Made by a program: the position numbers and the translations under genes. Positions 37,063-44,932 of a DNA stretch of 64,000 nt are shown here, in pieces (position 1 is the first letter of the stretch; each line of letters starts with the position of its first letter). Origin of the DNA: an uncultured Megasphaera sp. (GTDB taxonomy: Bacteria > Bacillota > Negativicutes > Veillonellales > Megasphaeraceae); NCBI GenBank assembly GCA_934202965.1, contig CAKPYN010000004.1:57549-121548 (forward strand), given 5' to 3'. The notes under the pieces are model-generated. The model did not search any database. It worked only from the letters and a program-made list of their open reading frames with translations, and was not told where the DNA came from.

Positions 37063-38064
37063 TTACACTTCCCTTCTCAGCAAAAATAAAAAAAACGGCG
37101 CGCCCATACATGCCATGATGAGTCCTACTGGCAGTTCTATCGGCGCAAATACTATCCGCGCGACCGTATCACTCAGCGTAACAACCGCCGCTCCCAGCAA
37201 TACTGAACCGGGAATGATATAGCGGTAATCCGTTCCGATCAACAGTCGTACCATATGAGGCACAATCAAGCCGACAAAGCCGAGCAACCCGGCAACACTA
37301 ACAGCACTCGCCGCCAGCAAGGCCGCGACAGCCGTCAAGCATACACGGGTCCGTTCAATATTGACGCCCAGGCTCCGCGCCATGTCATCGCCTAGCTGCA
37401 GCATATTGAGAAAATACGAACCCCATAAAGCCAAGGAAATGCCTGCGACCGTATAGGGTACCATCATCGTCGCATCATCCCAGCTGCGCGCAGCCAGCCC
37501 GCCGGCCATCCACATGAGCGCGCCATGAACACGGTCACTATAAAAAATAAGGATACCCGAAATGCAGGCACTTAAAAACGCCGAGACCGCGACGCCGGCC
37601 AAAATAATTCGCACCGGCTTGATGCCGTTTTTCCATGCCAAGATGTAAATCAGCACGGCCGCTGTCATAGCTCCGATAAACGCCACGGGCGTAATCAAAT
37701 ACATCCATGACGGTACGACGACAAGGACGAACATGCCCATAATACCGGCACCGGATGAAATGCCGATAATATGCGGATCGGCTAAGGGATTTCGCATGAC
37801 ACCCTGTAAAATTGCGCCGGACACGGCCAAATCAGCACCGACCATAGCACCAGTTAATGCGCGCGGCAACCGCAAATTCCAAACGATTTGATCGGCCATA
37901 TTTGCCGTCGGCGTTATCAGTATTTGCAGTACCTGTAGGATGGGAATCGACGCTGCGCCGACACCGACGGATAGTACTATGCCCCATAGGGCTAATACAG
38001 CAAAAACGATGAGCATTGCCCATCGCCAAGCTGTGCGGGAGATTCCCAATTGTATTCGATTCAT
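37063..38064 (-). CDS. BtuC/FecCD-type ABC transporter permease
   Basis: 333 residues with nine or ten helices and FecCD family marks: LRLPRALTGAMVGADLAVSGAILQGVMRNPLADPHIIGISSGAG and a C-terminal GLLGFVGLIVPHMVRLLIG block. Forms the membrane channel with the ATPase at 36238 and the binding protein at 38065. RBS GAGG. Confidence 0.93.
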   Translation of the reverse strand: MNRIQLGISRTAWRWAMLIVFAVLALWGIVLSVGVGAASIPILQVLQILITPTANMADQIVWNLRLPRALTGAMVGADLAVSGAILQGVMRNPLADPHIIGISSGAGIMGMFVLVVVPSWMYLITPVAFIGAMTAAVLIYILAWKNGIKPVRIILAGVAVSAFLSACISGILIFYSDRVHGALMWMAGGLAARSWDDATMMVPYTVAGISLALWGSYFLNMLQLGDDMARSLGVNIERTRVCLTAVAALLAASAVSVAGLLGFVGLIVPHMVRLLIGTDYRYIIPGSVLLGAAVVTLSDTVARIVFAPIELPVGLIMACMGAPFFLFLLRREV

Positions 38065-39039
38065 TTATTGATATACCTCTGGATACACAAGTTTTGCCAT
38101 ATACGCTACGGCTTTAGGATAATCCAATCCAGGATTCAGCAAGAAATACTGTTCCGGCAGTACATATACGTGTCCTTCCTGTACGGCACGCAGTGTACCC
38201 CAAGCCGGATTACTCTTGACATCGTCTTGGATTCTCTTTTCTATTTTATCCTTTGGTCCCATGGATGTAAAGAAAATAATGTCCGGATTTTGTTCTACCA
38301 ACGATTCCATACTATACGGTACTTTTTCAATTCCCCCTGCCTCTTGTTGTACAGACGCTGCCGTATTTTCAAAATGAAGAATCTGAGCAACATTACCGGC
38401 AATACTGTTGGGGAGCTGTACGGACACGGCACTCGGTGTAGCATAAACAATGGCTACCTTTTTCGTTTCCTTTGGCAATGTATCCGTAATCGCCGCAATG
38501 GCTCCATTCATTTCTTGGATCTTGGCTTTGACCATATCTTCTTTTCCGTATATCGTGCCGATGAGTTCTAAATCATGCGTTACGTCTTCATAGGATTTGC
38601 TCTTGAGGGTAACGACAGGAATCTGGTTTTGTTCCAATACGGAAATTAATTTTTGATGCTGTTTGGCACTGGCAATGACCAAATCCGGTTTCAATTCCAA
38701 TATTTTTTCGGTACTAACATTATAGACCGGTCCCACATCAGGAACTTGTTGATACTTGTCGGCAATGGACGCATCTTCCGATTTGACCGTTGCTCTGCCG
38801 ACGACATCGCCATCTACAGCCGACACAAAATTCAGAATCGACGTCGATAATACAACGACGCGCTGCGGCTTCTCCTTGAGCGTAACCGTGCGGCCCATAT
38901 CATCGGTAATCTCAGCATATACACCACCTTTACTTTGCGAGCTATTGGCCGTCGTCGCTGCATTCTGCGGCGTACAGCCGCTGAGTCCTACAGCTGCCAT
39001 GCAGATACAAAGACATAAACCCATCAACCATTTTTTCAT
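38065..39039 (-). CDS. ABC transporter substrate-binding lipoprotein (BtuF/FhuD-like)
   Basis: 324 residues; signal peptide ending in lipobox GLSGC, then two helical-backbone domains (DDMGRTVTLKEKPQRVVVLS; LKPDLVIASAKQHQKLISVLEQ; DIIFFTSMGPKDKIEKRI). Periplasmic or inner-membrane-tethered receptor of the importer. The 139-base gap ahead of it holds a stem-loop. Corrinoid is the likely ligand from context. Confidence 0.92.
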   Translation of the reverse strand: MKKWLMGLCLCICMAAVGLSGCTPQNAATTANSSQSKGGVYAEITDDMGRTVTLKEKPQRVVVLSTSILNFVSAVDGDVVGRATVKSEDASIADKYQQVPDVGPVYNVSTEKILELKPDLVIASAKQHQKLISVLEQNQIPVVTLKSKSYEDVTHDLELIGTIYGKEDMVKAKIQEMNGAIAAITDTLPKETKKVAIVYATPSAVSVQLPNSIAGNVAQILHFENTAASVQQEAGGIEKVPYSMESLVEQNPDIIFFTSMGPKDKIEKRIQDDVKSNPAWGTLRAVQEGHVYVLPEQYFLLNPGLDYPKAVAYMAKLVYPEVYQ

Positions 39040-39076
39040 ATACGTTACCTGCCCCTTCCTGCCAAATCAGAAGAAG

Positions 39077-39104
39077 AAGCTATCGTACTAGACGACAGCT
39101 TTCT
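39077..39104 (-). other. Stem-loop between the receptor gene and the ABC importer genes
   Basis: On the minus strand GAAAGCTGTCG pairs with CGATAGCTTC around a seven-base loop. It is not followed by a T run (TTCTTCTTC only), so it looks more like an mRNA processing or stability element than a terminator. Confidence 0.45.
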
Positions 39105-39178
39105 CCCATGTAATACTACATTCAGACAAACTTTATATGACAGTTTATCACTATCACCATATTGCGTTTTTCCTAATA

Positions 39179-41110
39179 CTAGAAGGTGTATTTAGCACCA
39201 AACAACCAGCAGCGGCCGGCAGACGGATACGTATAATACATATCATAGCCTTCGTTGGTTAAGTTGCTGACTTGAGTATACAATGTCAGATTTTGGGTTA
39301 CATCATAGCTGACATTAGCATCCCAGGTAATATACGAATCATGGAGATAATACATGTCATTGCGTCCCGTTCCGGCATTCATGAGCACATTGGCTTTCCA
39401 TGCATCGTGATGGAAATGAAGTCCTGCATGATATCCGTTCGGACGATTGAAAGTCGTATCAAAATGAAGTCCCTTGCCTTCATCAATTTTGGCATGGATA
39501 TAGGAATATCCCAGTTCATAATCCCAGCTGTCATTAATCGTCTTGTTCATGGACAATTCCATGCCCCGTTTTTCTTCTCTGTTCAAGTTTCTAACGGCAG
39601 CATAATTTCTTCCTCTATCCCAACGAATAGCATTGTCAATGCTGCTGCGGAAGAAATTAACAGTAAATTCTGTTTGGGGATCATACTGATACGAAAATCC
39701 GATGTTTTGCGTATAGCCTGTTTCCGGATTCAAATCCGGGTTGCCTGTTGACGTTTTATCAGGTGTCTGCAGCCAGTAATACAAATCATTAAGTTTCGGT
39801 GCCGCAAAAACCCGGCTCCAGTTTGCATACACGTTAAATTTATTATTAGCTTGATAATTTAACGCAATGCGCGGCGTTTTATGTGTACCAAACTGGCTGT
39901 TGTCATCAATACGAATCCCCGGCGTAACAGTAAGTTTTCCTGTTGTAATACTGTCTTCCAAATAGGCAGCTCGGTTGGTGCGTTTTTTATCTACATATCC
40001 GGCTTCCGCATTGGAACCTTCATCTTTCGTCCATTCCACACCGCCTGTCAAGATTTGATTTGTTCCTAATTTCCAACTATTTTCAGCCTGAATACCCTGT
40101 GTGCGGGAATGGAAATGATATGCCCAAAGATTAGCAGAATAATCATTAAAATATCGAATAAAACCAGGTGTTGCCGTATTTTCTCCAAAATGATAAGTTA
40201 CATTATAATTATTATTCAGCCGTTCTACTTTTTTATTGCCAATTTTATACGGCCAAATAGGCACTGATTTATTTTTATCGCCTACTTTTACGGTTGTTTT
40301 AATAATGTTAGTCGCATGTCCGTCAAACTGGGTATGAACGACGTTAAAAGTAAGAGAACTGCTGTCATTCAATTTTTGATCAATACGAGCCGTCAGGAAA
40401 TCTTTATTGTAATCGCCGCGGCTTTTGTCTGCAGTATATGCCGTATCGTTAAATTTATAATAATTGCGATGGCTTATACCACCCGTTACATACCATGACG
40501 TGTTTCCATGACTGCCGCCGTTTGTCAGAGTATAATTGTGTGTTCCCCAAGAACCGGTATTGACATCTAACGTCGTTTTGTTTTCCTGTCCTTTTTTAGT
40601 CACAATATTAATGACGCCGCCAACAGCTCCACTGCCGTATTTGACAGAACCACTGCCTTTGGTAACTTCAATATGATCGATATTTTCAGCTCCTGGCAAT
40701 GTTTGTAAATCAGTCGTACCACGTCCGTATGCGGCACTTTGGGCATTCGTAATAGCCTGGCCGTCTACCAAGATTAATACTCGGTCGTCACCGTTTAATC
40801 GAATATACGCCGATGTACCCGGTACTTGTTCTGTCATTGTAACGCCATTGATATTTTTTAAAACTTCCTGCGCCGTCGTATAGTTATTCTTTTCAATATC
40901 TTTCGCCGTTACAACGGTCATGTTGGACTGCTGTTTTTGAATCTGCGTGGTGACAGGCAGTGCCGTTTGCTGCGGCTTAGGTGCTTCATACCGCTTTGCC
41001 GTGACGACAATCGTATCGGTATCATACTCTGTCGTATCTGCTGCCCATATGCCCAGGCTTCCTGCCATGGAAAGGCAAATGCATGAAAGTAATGCCTTGT
41101 TGCGTATCAT
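39179..41110 (-). CDS. TonB-dependent outer-membrane receptor, probable corrinoid receptor (BtuB-like)
   Basis: 643 residues with a signal peptide (about 1-24), a TonB box (DTIVVTAKR), a plug domain (TAQEVLKNINGVTM; RVLILVDGQAI; GSGSVKYGSGAVGGVINIVTKKG) and a 22-strand-type barrel ending in a terminal phenylalanine (FGAKYTF), the outer-membrane sorting mark. Lies directly after tonB and under the cobalamin riboswitch, so a corrinoid ligand is likely. Haem or metal-chelate receptors are the alternative. Good evidence for a diderm cell envelope. Confidence 0.9.
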   Translation of the reverse strand: MIRNKALLSCICLSMAGSLGIWAADTTEYDTDTIVVTAKRYEAPKPQQTALPVTTQIQKQQSNMTVVTAKDIEKNNYTTAQEVLKNINGVTMTEQVPGTSAYIRLNGDDRVLILVDGQAITNAQSAAYGRGTTDLQTLPGAENIDHIEVTKGSGSVKYGSGAVGGVINIVTKKGQENKTTLDVNTGSWGTHNYTLTNGGSHGNTSWYVTGGISHRNYYKFNDTAYTADKSRGDYNKDFLTARIDQKLNDSSSLTFNVVHTQFDGHATNIIKTTVKVGDKNKSVPIWPYKIGNKKVERLNNNYNVTYHFGENTATPGFIRYFNDYSANLWAYHFHSRTQGIQAENSWKLGTNQILTGGVEWTKDEGSNAEAGYVDKKRTNRAAYLEDSITTGKLTVTPGIRIDDNSQFGTHKTPRIALNYQANNKFNVYANWSRVFAAPKLNDLYYWLQTPDKTSTGNPDLNPETGYTQNIGFSYQYDPQTEFTVNFFRSSIDNAIRWDRGRNYAAVRNLNREEKRGMELSMNKTINDSWDYELGYSYIHAKIDEGKGLHFDTTFNRPNGYHAGLHFHHDAWKANVLMNAGTGRNDMYYLHDSYITWDANVSYDVTQNLTLYTQVSNLTNEGYDMYYTYPSAGRCWLFGAKYTF

Positions 41111-41164
41111 AAAAAAAAACTCCCCCTTGTAATCGAATACTTAAATCTGATAGTCTATGGCAAC

Positions 41165-42022
41165 TCATTGTAGTACAAACGGTATGCTCAAATTGCGTTC
41201 TGCCGCAACAGCTTCACCCTGTTCATTGCGTGCCGGTTCATACTGGCATTGGTGGGCAATCTGCACGGCCGCGGCATCCATCGCTGCATAGCCCGACGAA
41301 CCGCTCACAGACGCACTGCTTACGGTACCGTCCGCCGCAATGACGACATGAACCGTGACGGTTCCGGTAATATTTTTCTGCCGCAAATCCTGCGGGTAAT
41401 AGGAATTGACATCAGGCTGCGAAATCAAACGGGCCTTCGTGGCCGGCCGTCTGCCTTCGCTATGTTGGTCCCCATTCGGGTCACCGCCATGGGGATTGCC
41501 GTTAGCATCTGTTCCCAATCCCGGTTCCGCATCCGGGTTGTTTCCCGGTCCTTCTGTGTCACTGGGACCATCCCCTGCGGCAGTATTGCCTGCTGTAGTA
41601 TCACCCGGATGATGATTGCCGGAAACAGCATCTGCTGTCGGCTTTTCGGCATCGCTTTGGGCCGCAACGACGGCTTTGGCTTTTTCTTCACTGATGCCCT
41701 GCGTTTGCATGACTTTTTTGATTTCCCGCTGTTCCTGTACTTCCTGCGTATAGGATTCACTAATCGTCGGCATGTTTTCCTGCGGCATATGATACGTTTC
41801 ACCGCTGCCGCCACCGCCGTTAGAAGCGGGTTCGCCATTGCCGGCTGCCGGTGTATCATCTTGTGACTCTTCATTGTATACAGTTACATCCACAGGCGGC
41901 GCCTGAGAATGGCTTTGCAGAAAGGTGAACATGCCGCCGGCTGCCAGTAAGCCAAACACAATCACATGCAGGCCGATGGATATAGCGGCAGCCATCCGTT
42001 TATCCCGTTCTTCCTGCGTCAC
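41165..42022 (-). CDS. tonB: TonB energy-transducing protein
   Basis: 285 residues: one N-terminal membrane anchor (AAAISIGLHVIVFGLLAAGGMF), a long periplasmic linker, and a C-terminal TonB domain (YYPQDLRQKNITGTVTVHVVIAADGTVSSASV, ending LSIPFVLQ). The linker is Gly/Asn/Asp/Thr-rich rather than the usual Pro-Lys/Pro-Glu repeats. Start codon GTG, overlapping the exbD stop (GTGA) with GGGGG upstream. Works with exbBD to energise the receptor at 39179. Confidence 0.9.
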   Translation of the reverse strand: MTQEERDKRMAAAISIGLHVIVFGLLAAGGMFTFLQSHSQAPPVDVTVYNEESQDDTPAAGNGEPASNGGGGSGETYHMPQENMPTISESYTQEVQEQREIKKVMQTQGISEEKAKAVVAAQSDAEKPTADAVSGNHHPGDTTAGNTAAGDGPSDTEGPGNNPDAEPGLGTDANGNPHGGDPNGDQHSEGRRPATKARLISQPDVNSYYPQDLRQKNITGTVTVHVVIAADGTVSSASVSGSSGYAAMDAAAVQIAHQCQYEPARNEQGEAVAAERNLSIPFVLQ

Positions 42023-42432
42023 TTAGAACCCCCGCTTTCTGCGGCCAGACCAAAGCGGTTGATGCCGGCACCTTTCATTTCATCCAGCAGGGCAATGACT
42101 TTGCCGTAATCTAGGCCCTGATCGGCCCGCAGGACAACAGAAAACTGCGGATTGCGTCGCTGTTCAGCCTGCGCTTTTTGGAGTAACTCGTCTTTTGTAA
42201 TTTCTTTATCTTCCAGCCATAGCGAGCCATCTTGTTTCATCGTTACCAAATAGGTCACGGACGTCTGCGTTTCCGCATGTGAGGCCTTAGGCAGATTGAC
42301 GGAAACCGTTTTCATATCCACCATATACAACGTACTGATCATAAAGAAGACGAGAAGAAAAAACATGATATCTATCATGGGAATAATCATAACTTCTGGC
42401 TTCGTAAAAGAGCGCCTGTCTCGCAGTCTCAT
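42019..42432 (-). CDS. exbD: Biopolymer transport protein ExbD
   Basis: 137 residues from ATG 42432; the frame is open to 42582 but that part overlaps exbB in another frame. Single membrane helix (PEVMIIPMIDIMFFLLVFFMIST) with the essential Asp in MIDIMF, then a periplasmic domain. Forms the proton channel with ExbB. It starts 4 bases after the exbB stop. Confidence 0.92.
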   Translation of the reverse strand: MRLRDRRSFTKPEVMIIPMIDIMFFLLVFFMISTLYMVDMKTVSVNLPKASHAETQTSVTYLVTMKQDGSLWLEDKEITKDELLQKAQAEQRRNPQFSVVLRADQGLDYGKVIALLDEMKGAGINRFGLAAESGGSK

Positions 42433-42436
42433 GCAC

Positions 42437-43054
42437 TCACCGTCCCGTTTTTTCCTGCGGCATCCATTCCAATGCCGAAAAACACATTTCCATATCCGTA
42501 ATGATGCGGTCCAGCCGCTGCGTAAAATAGGCATGTACGACAAGGGATAAAATGGCAACACACAAACCAAAGGCTGTCGCAATCAATGCTTCCCCTACAC
42601 CGCCCGTAATAGCTACGGCCTGTCCGGATTGGACATTGAAAATACTAAAAGACGTAATCATGCCGCTAATAGTTCCCAATAAGCCAAGAAGAGGCCCCAT
42701 CGTCACAATGACGCTCAAATAATACAGACGATTGCGCAATTTTGCAATCAAAATACCCGATTGTATTTCTACAAAGGCTTGTATCGTATCCGTCTGTTCG
42801 CTCTGCAGCGCATCACGCAGAATCATAGCCAAACCGCCTGTACCACTCTCTGCTGTTTGCCGTGCTTTATCATATTGTTTGAGTTTCATACATGTATAAA
42901 ACTGATTGGCAAAGACGCGTCCCGAATCCATGCGCTTATAAAACATAGATCGTTCCGCTCCAATATATACGACAAAAAAAGAGCAGAGCAGTAAAATATA
43001 CATGACGATGCCGCCCTTTTGAAACAAATGCAGCCCTTCCATTATAACGTCCAT
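42437..43054 (-). CDS. exbB: Biopolymer transport protein ExbB (MotA/TolQ/ExbB family)
   Basis: 205 residues with three membrane helices; GGIVMYILLLCSFFVVYIGAERSMFY at the start and GPLLGLLGTISGMITSF plus ALIATAFGLCVAILSLVVHAYF later, the ExbB/TolQ proton-channel core. AAGGAGGAG RBS. It is the first gene after the riboswitch and terminator, so its expression should be directly B12-gated. Confidence 0.93.
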   Translation of the reverse strand: MDVIMEGLHLFQKGGIVMYILLLCSFFVVYIGAERSMFYKRMDSGRVFANQFYTCMKLKQYDKARQTAESGTGGLAMILRDALQSEQTDTIQAFVEIQSGILIAKLRNRLYYLSVIVTMGPLLGLLGTISGMITSFSIFNVQSGQAVAITGGVGEALIATAFGLCVAILSLVVHAYFTQRLDRIITDMEMCFSALEWMPQEKTGR

Positions 43055-43080
43055 ACGCTCCTCCTTCGATAACCTGCACG

Positions 43081-43109
43081 AAAAAAAGCCGCAAGAATCC
43101 CCTTGCGAC
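43081..43109 (-). terminator. Riboswitch-controlled intrinsic terminator upstream of exbB
   Basis: On the minus strand GTCGCAAG, GGGAT and TCTTGCGGC form a hairpin followed by seven Ts. It is the expression platform of the cobalamin riboswitch. Confidence 0.85.
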
Positions 43110-43330
43110 TTTACGTTTCCCCAAAAGAATCTCCATTCCCATCGCTCGCAGGTCTATCGGTGATTATCCATCAGGCAGTTCTTCTGGCTCGGATTCATAG
43201 CCATACTGCGCCTTCCCATACCCACAAAGGGTACAGTGACATCATTGCAATACAGCTCCTCCCTACAGCGGCGGGACCGCGCCGGCATATAAACCGGACT
43301 TCTCTATTAAGTCTTGCGACACCTGATGTG
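43110..43330 (-). promoter_or_regulatory. Cobalamin (B12) riboswitch
   Basis: The minus strand carries a class-I-like cobalamin aptamer: GCCGGCGCGGTCCCGCCGCTGT (P3-P4 core region, split here in reading), a GTCACTGTACCC stretch, and the B12 box AGCCAGAAGAACTGCC (43173-43188). A short 5' arm TCGCA (43315-43319) can pair with TGCGA (43146-43150) as P1. The same 5' arm is complementary to the 3' arm of the terminator at 43088-43096, so ligand binding should favour termination. It controls the exbB-to-cbiC run. Confidence 0.93.
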
Positions 43331-43367
43331 TTGATATGTGATTATACTATATTACATAGTTGCATTT

Positions 43368-43396
43368 ACTATAGCATGCTCGTTTCAGTCTGTCAA
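43368..43396 (-). promoter_or_regulatory. Promoter of the B12 uptake and synthesis run
   Basis: On the minus strand TTGACA (43391-43396) and TATAGT (43368-43373) with a 17-base spacer, start near 43361, about 40 bases ahead of the aptamer. Close to consensus. Confidence 0.75.
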
Positions 43397-43446
43397 TTAT
43401 CTTCTCCACACACAATACCGCAAAGAATATCTCCTCACAGATACCC

Positions 43447-44805
43447 CTATTGGACATGCTCCCACCTTGGCAACTGACGCAAAAACCAACCATAGGCACC
43501 GACGAGAATCACGGCCGTAACGATCCAGCTCACAGGAAATACCATCATGAGACATTCAAACGTCGGATTCCCTGTAAAAACAGTATACACCCAAGTAACA
43601 CGGGTACCGCAAATTCCAAATAAGGTAATGACAGCTGGAATCAGCGAATTGCCATAGCCTCGCATAGCACCGGATACAATTTCCAGCACGACTTCCACCA
43701 AGCAAAAGGCCTGTATATAGAATAACCGCGTATATCCTAAGGAAAGAACGGTCGCATCCGTATTAAACAAACACAATAGGGGCACAGCAAAGACAATCGT
43801 CAACACACCGCCAACGATGGCAACACCGCTATCTATGGCTAGACATAGCACAAAAACCCGTTTGCATCGCGACAATAAACGGGCACCGTAATTTTGACTT
43901 GTAAAGGTCGTGCAGACCTGCCCAAAGGCATTGATAATAAAATACGTAAAAATTTCGACATTAAATGCCGCTGCCGATGCGGCCATCACATCGGGACCCA
44001 AGCTGTTAATCGCCGATTGAATGCAAAGATTGGATAAACAAAAGACCATATTCTGCAATCCTGCCGGCAGGCCGACTTTCAAAATCTGTACCAATAATGC
44101 CTTATCAATCGCAAATTCATGCATACGTATGCGGATTTCCGTACGACTGCGACGTAAGAAATAAAACAACAACCCCGAGCTAATCATATTCGCCACAATC
44201 GTTCCGATGGCAACGCCTTCGGCAGACAGTCCCAACTGCAAAATAAAAAAGAGATTGAGAATAGCTTTGATGACACCGCCGGTAATCAAACAATACAACG
44301 GCGTACGCGTATCGCCTTGACTGCGAAAAATAGCCGATTCAAAATTGTACAAAAAAATAACGGGCAGGCCTAAAAAATAAATTCGCAAATACATTTCTGC
44401 CATATGACGAATTTCCCCAGGTACGGCCAAAAAATCGAGCAGTGTATTCGTCACCGCTTCCCCCAAAAGCGTCATGCCGACACCGCATAATACAGCAACC
44501 AAAATCGCCGTGTGAACACTTTTATGCACACTGGCCATATCTTTTTTACCAATAAACGAGGCAATAACCACATTGGCTCCCAAGGAAATACCAATAAATA
44601 AGCTCAATGTCGTCGCCAGTACAGAACTATTGCTGCCAACAGCTGCCATCGCTTCCTTACTGACAAACTGTCCCAGCATGGCAATATCCAAGGCATTAAA
44701 AAACTGCTGCATCATGCCGGTCAAGGCAAAAGGCAGAGCGACGATGAGAATTTTATCCCACAAAGACCCTTGGAGCATATTCATTTTCGTTGCTTGACTT
44801 GCCAC
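43447..44805 (-). CDS. MATE family efflux transporter
   Basis: 452 residues; GSLWDKILIVALPFALTGMMQQFFNALDIAMLG is the MATE N-terminal pattern, followed by twelve helices. Start is GTG at 44805 with AAGGTG upstream; an internal ATG at residue 8 or 10 is possible. It ends just before the B12 promoter and follows a terminator after gatB, so it appears to be its own unit. Substrate unknown. Confidence 0.9.
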   Translation of the reverse strand: MASQATKMNMLQGSLWDKILIVALPFALTGMMQQFFNALDIAMLGQFVSKEAMAAVGSNSSVLATTLSLFIGISLGANVVIASFIGKKDMASVHKSVHTAILVAVLCGVGMTLLGEAVTNTLLDFLAVPGEIRHMAEMYLRIYFLGLPVIFLYNFESAIFRSQGDTRTPLYCLITGGVIKAILNLFFILQLGLSAEGVAIGTIVANMISSGLLFYFLRRSRTEIRIRMHEFAIDKALLVQILKVGLPAGLQNMVFCLSNLCIQSAINSLGPDVMAASAAAFNVEIFTYFIINAFGQVCTTFTSQNYGARLLSRCKRVFVLCLAIDSGVAIVGGVLTIVFAVPLLCLFNTDATVLSLGYTRLFYIQAFCLVEVVLEIVSGAMRGYGNSLIPAVITLFGICGTRVTWVYTVFTGNPTFECLMMVFPVSWIVTAVILVGAYGWFLRQLPRWEHVQ

Positions 44806-44835
44806 CTAAACACCTTCTTTTTCGTATGTCTTGAT

Positions 44836-44878
44836 ATAAAAAGCCACACACTTATCGTAATGACAACTGTGTGGCTCT
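44836..44878 (-). terminator. Terminator of the gatCAB operon
   Basis: AGCCACACA and TGTGTGGCT arms, followed on the minus strand by TTTTTATAT. It lies about 55 bases after the gatB stop. Confidence 0.8.
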
Positions 44879-44932
44879 CGTATCACCTATGCGTCACGCT
44901 ACAGCGTATGGCATAGGTATCTGTCCATCCTA

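Noticed and set aside
42936..43142. 68-codon minus-strand ORF at the riboswitch
   Set aside because: It spans the terminator and exbB start in another frame; no RBS.
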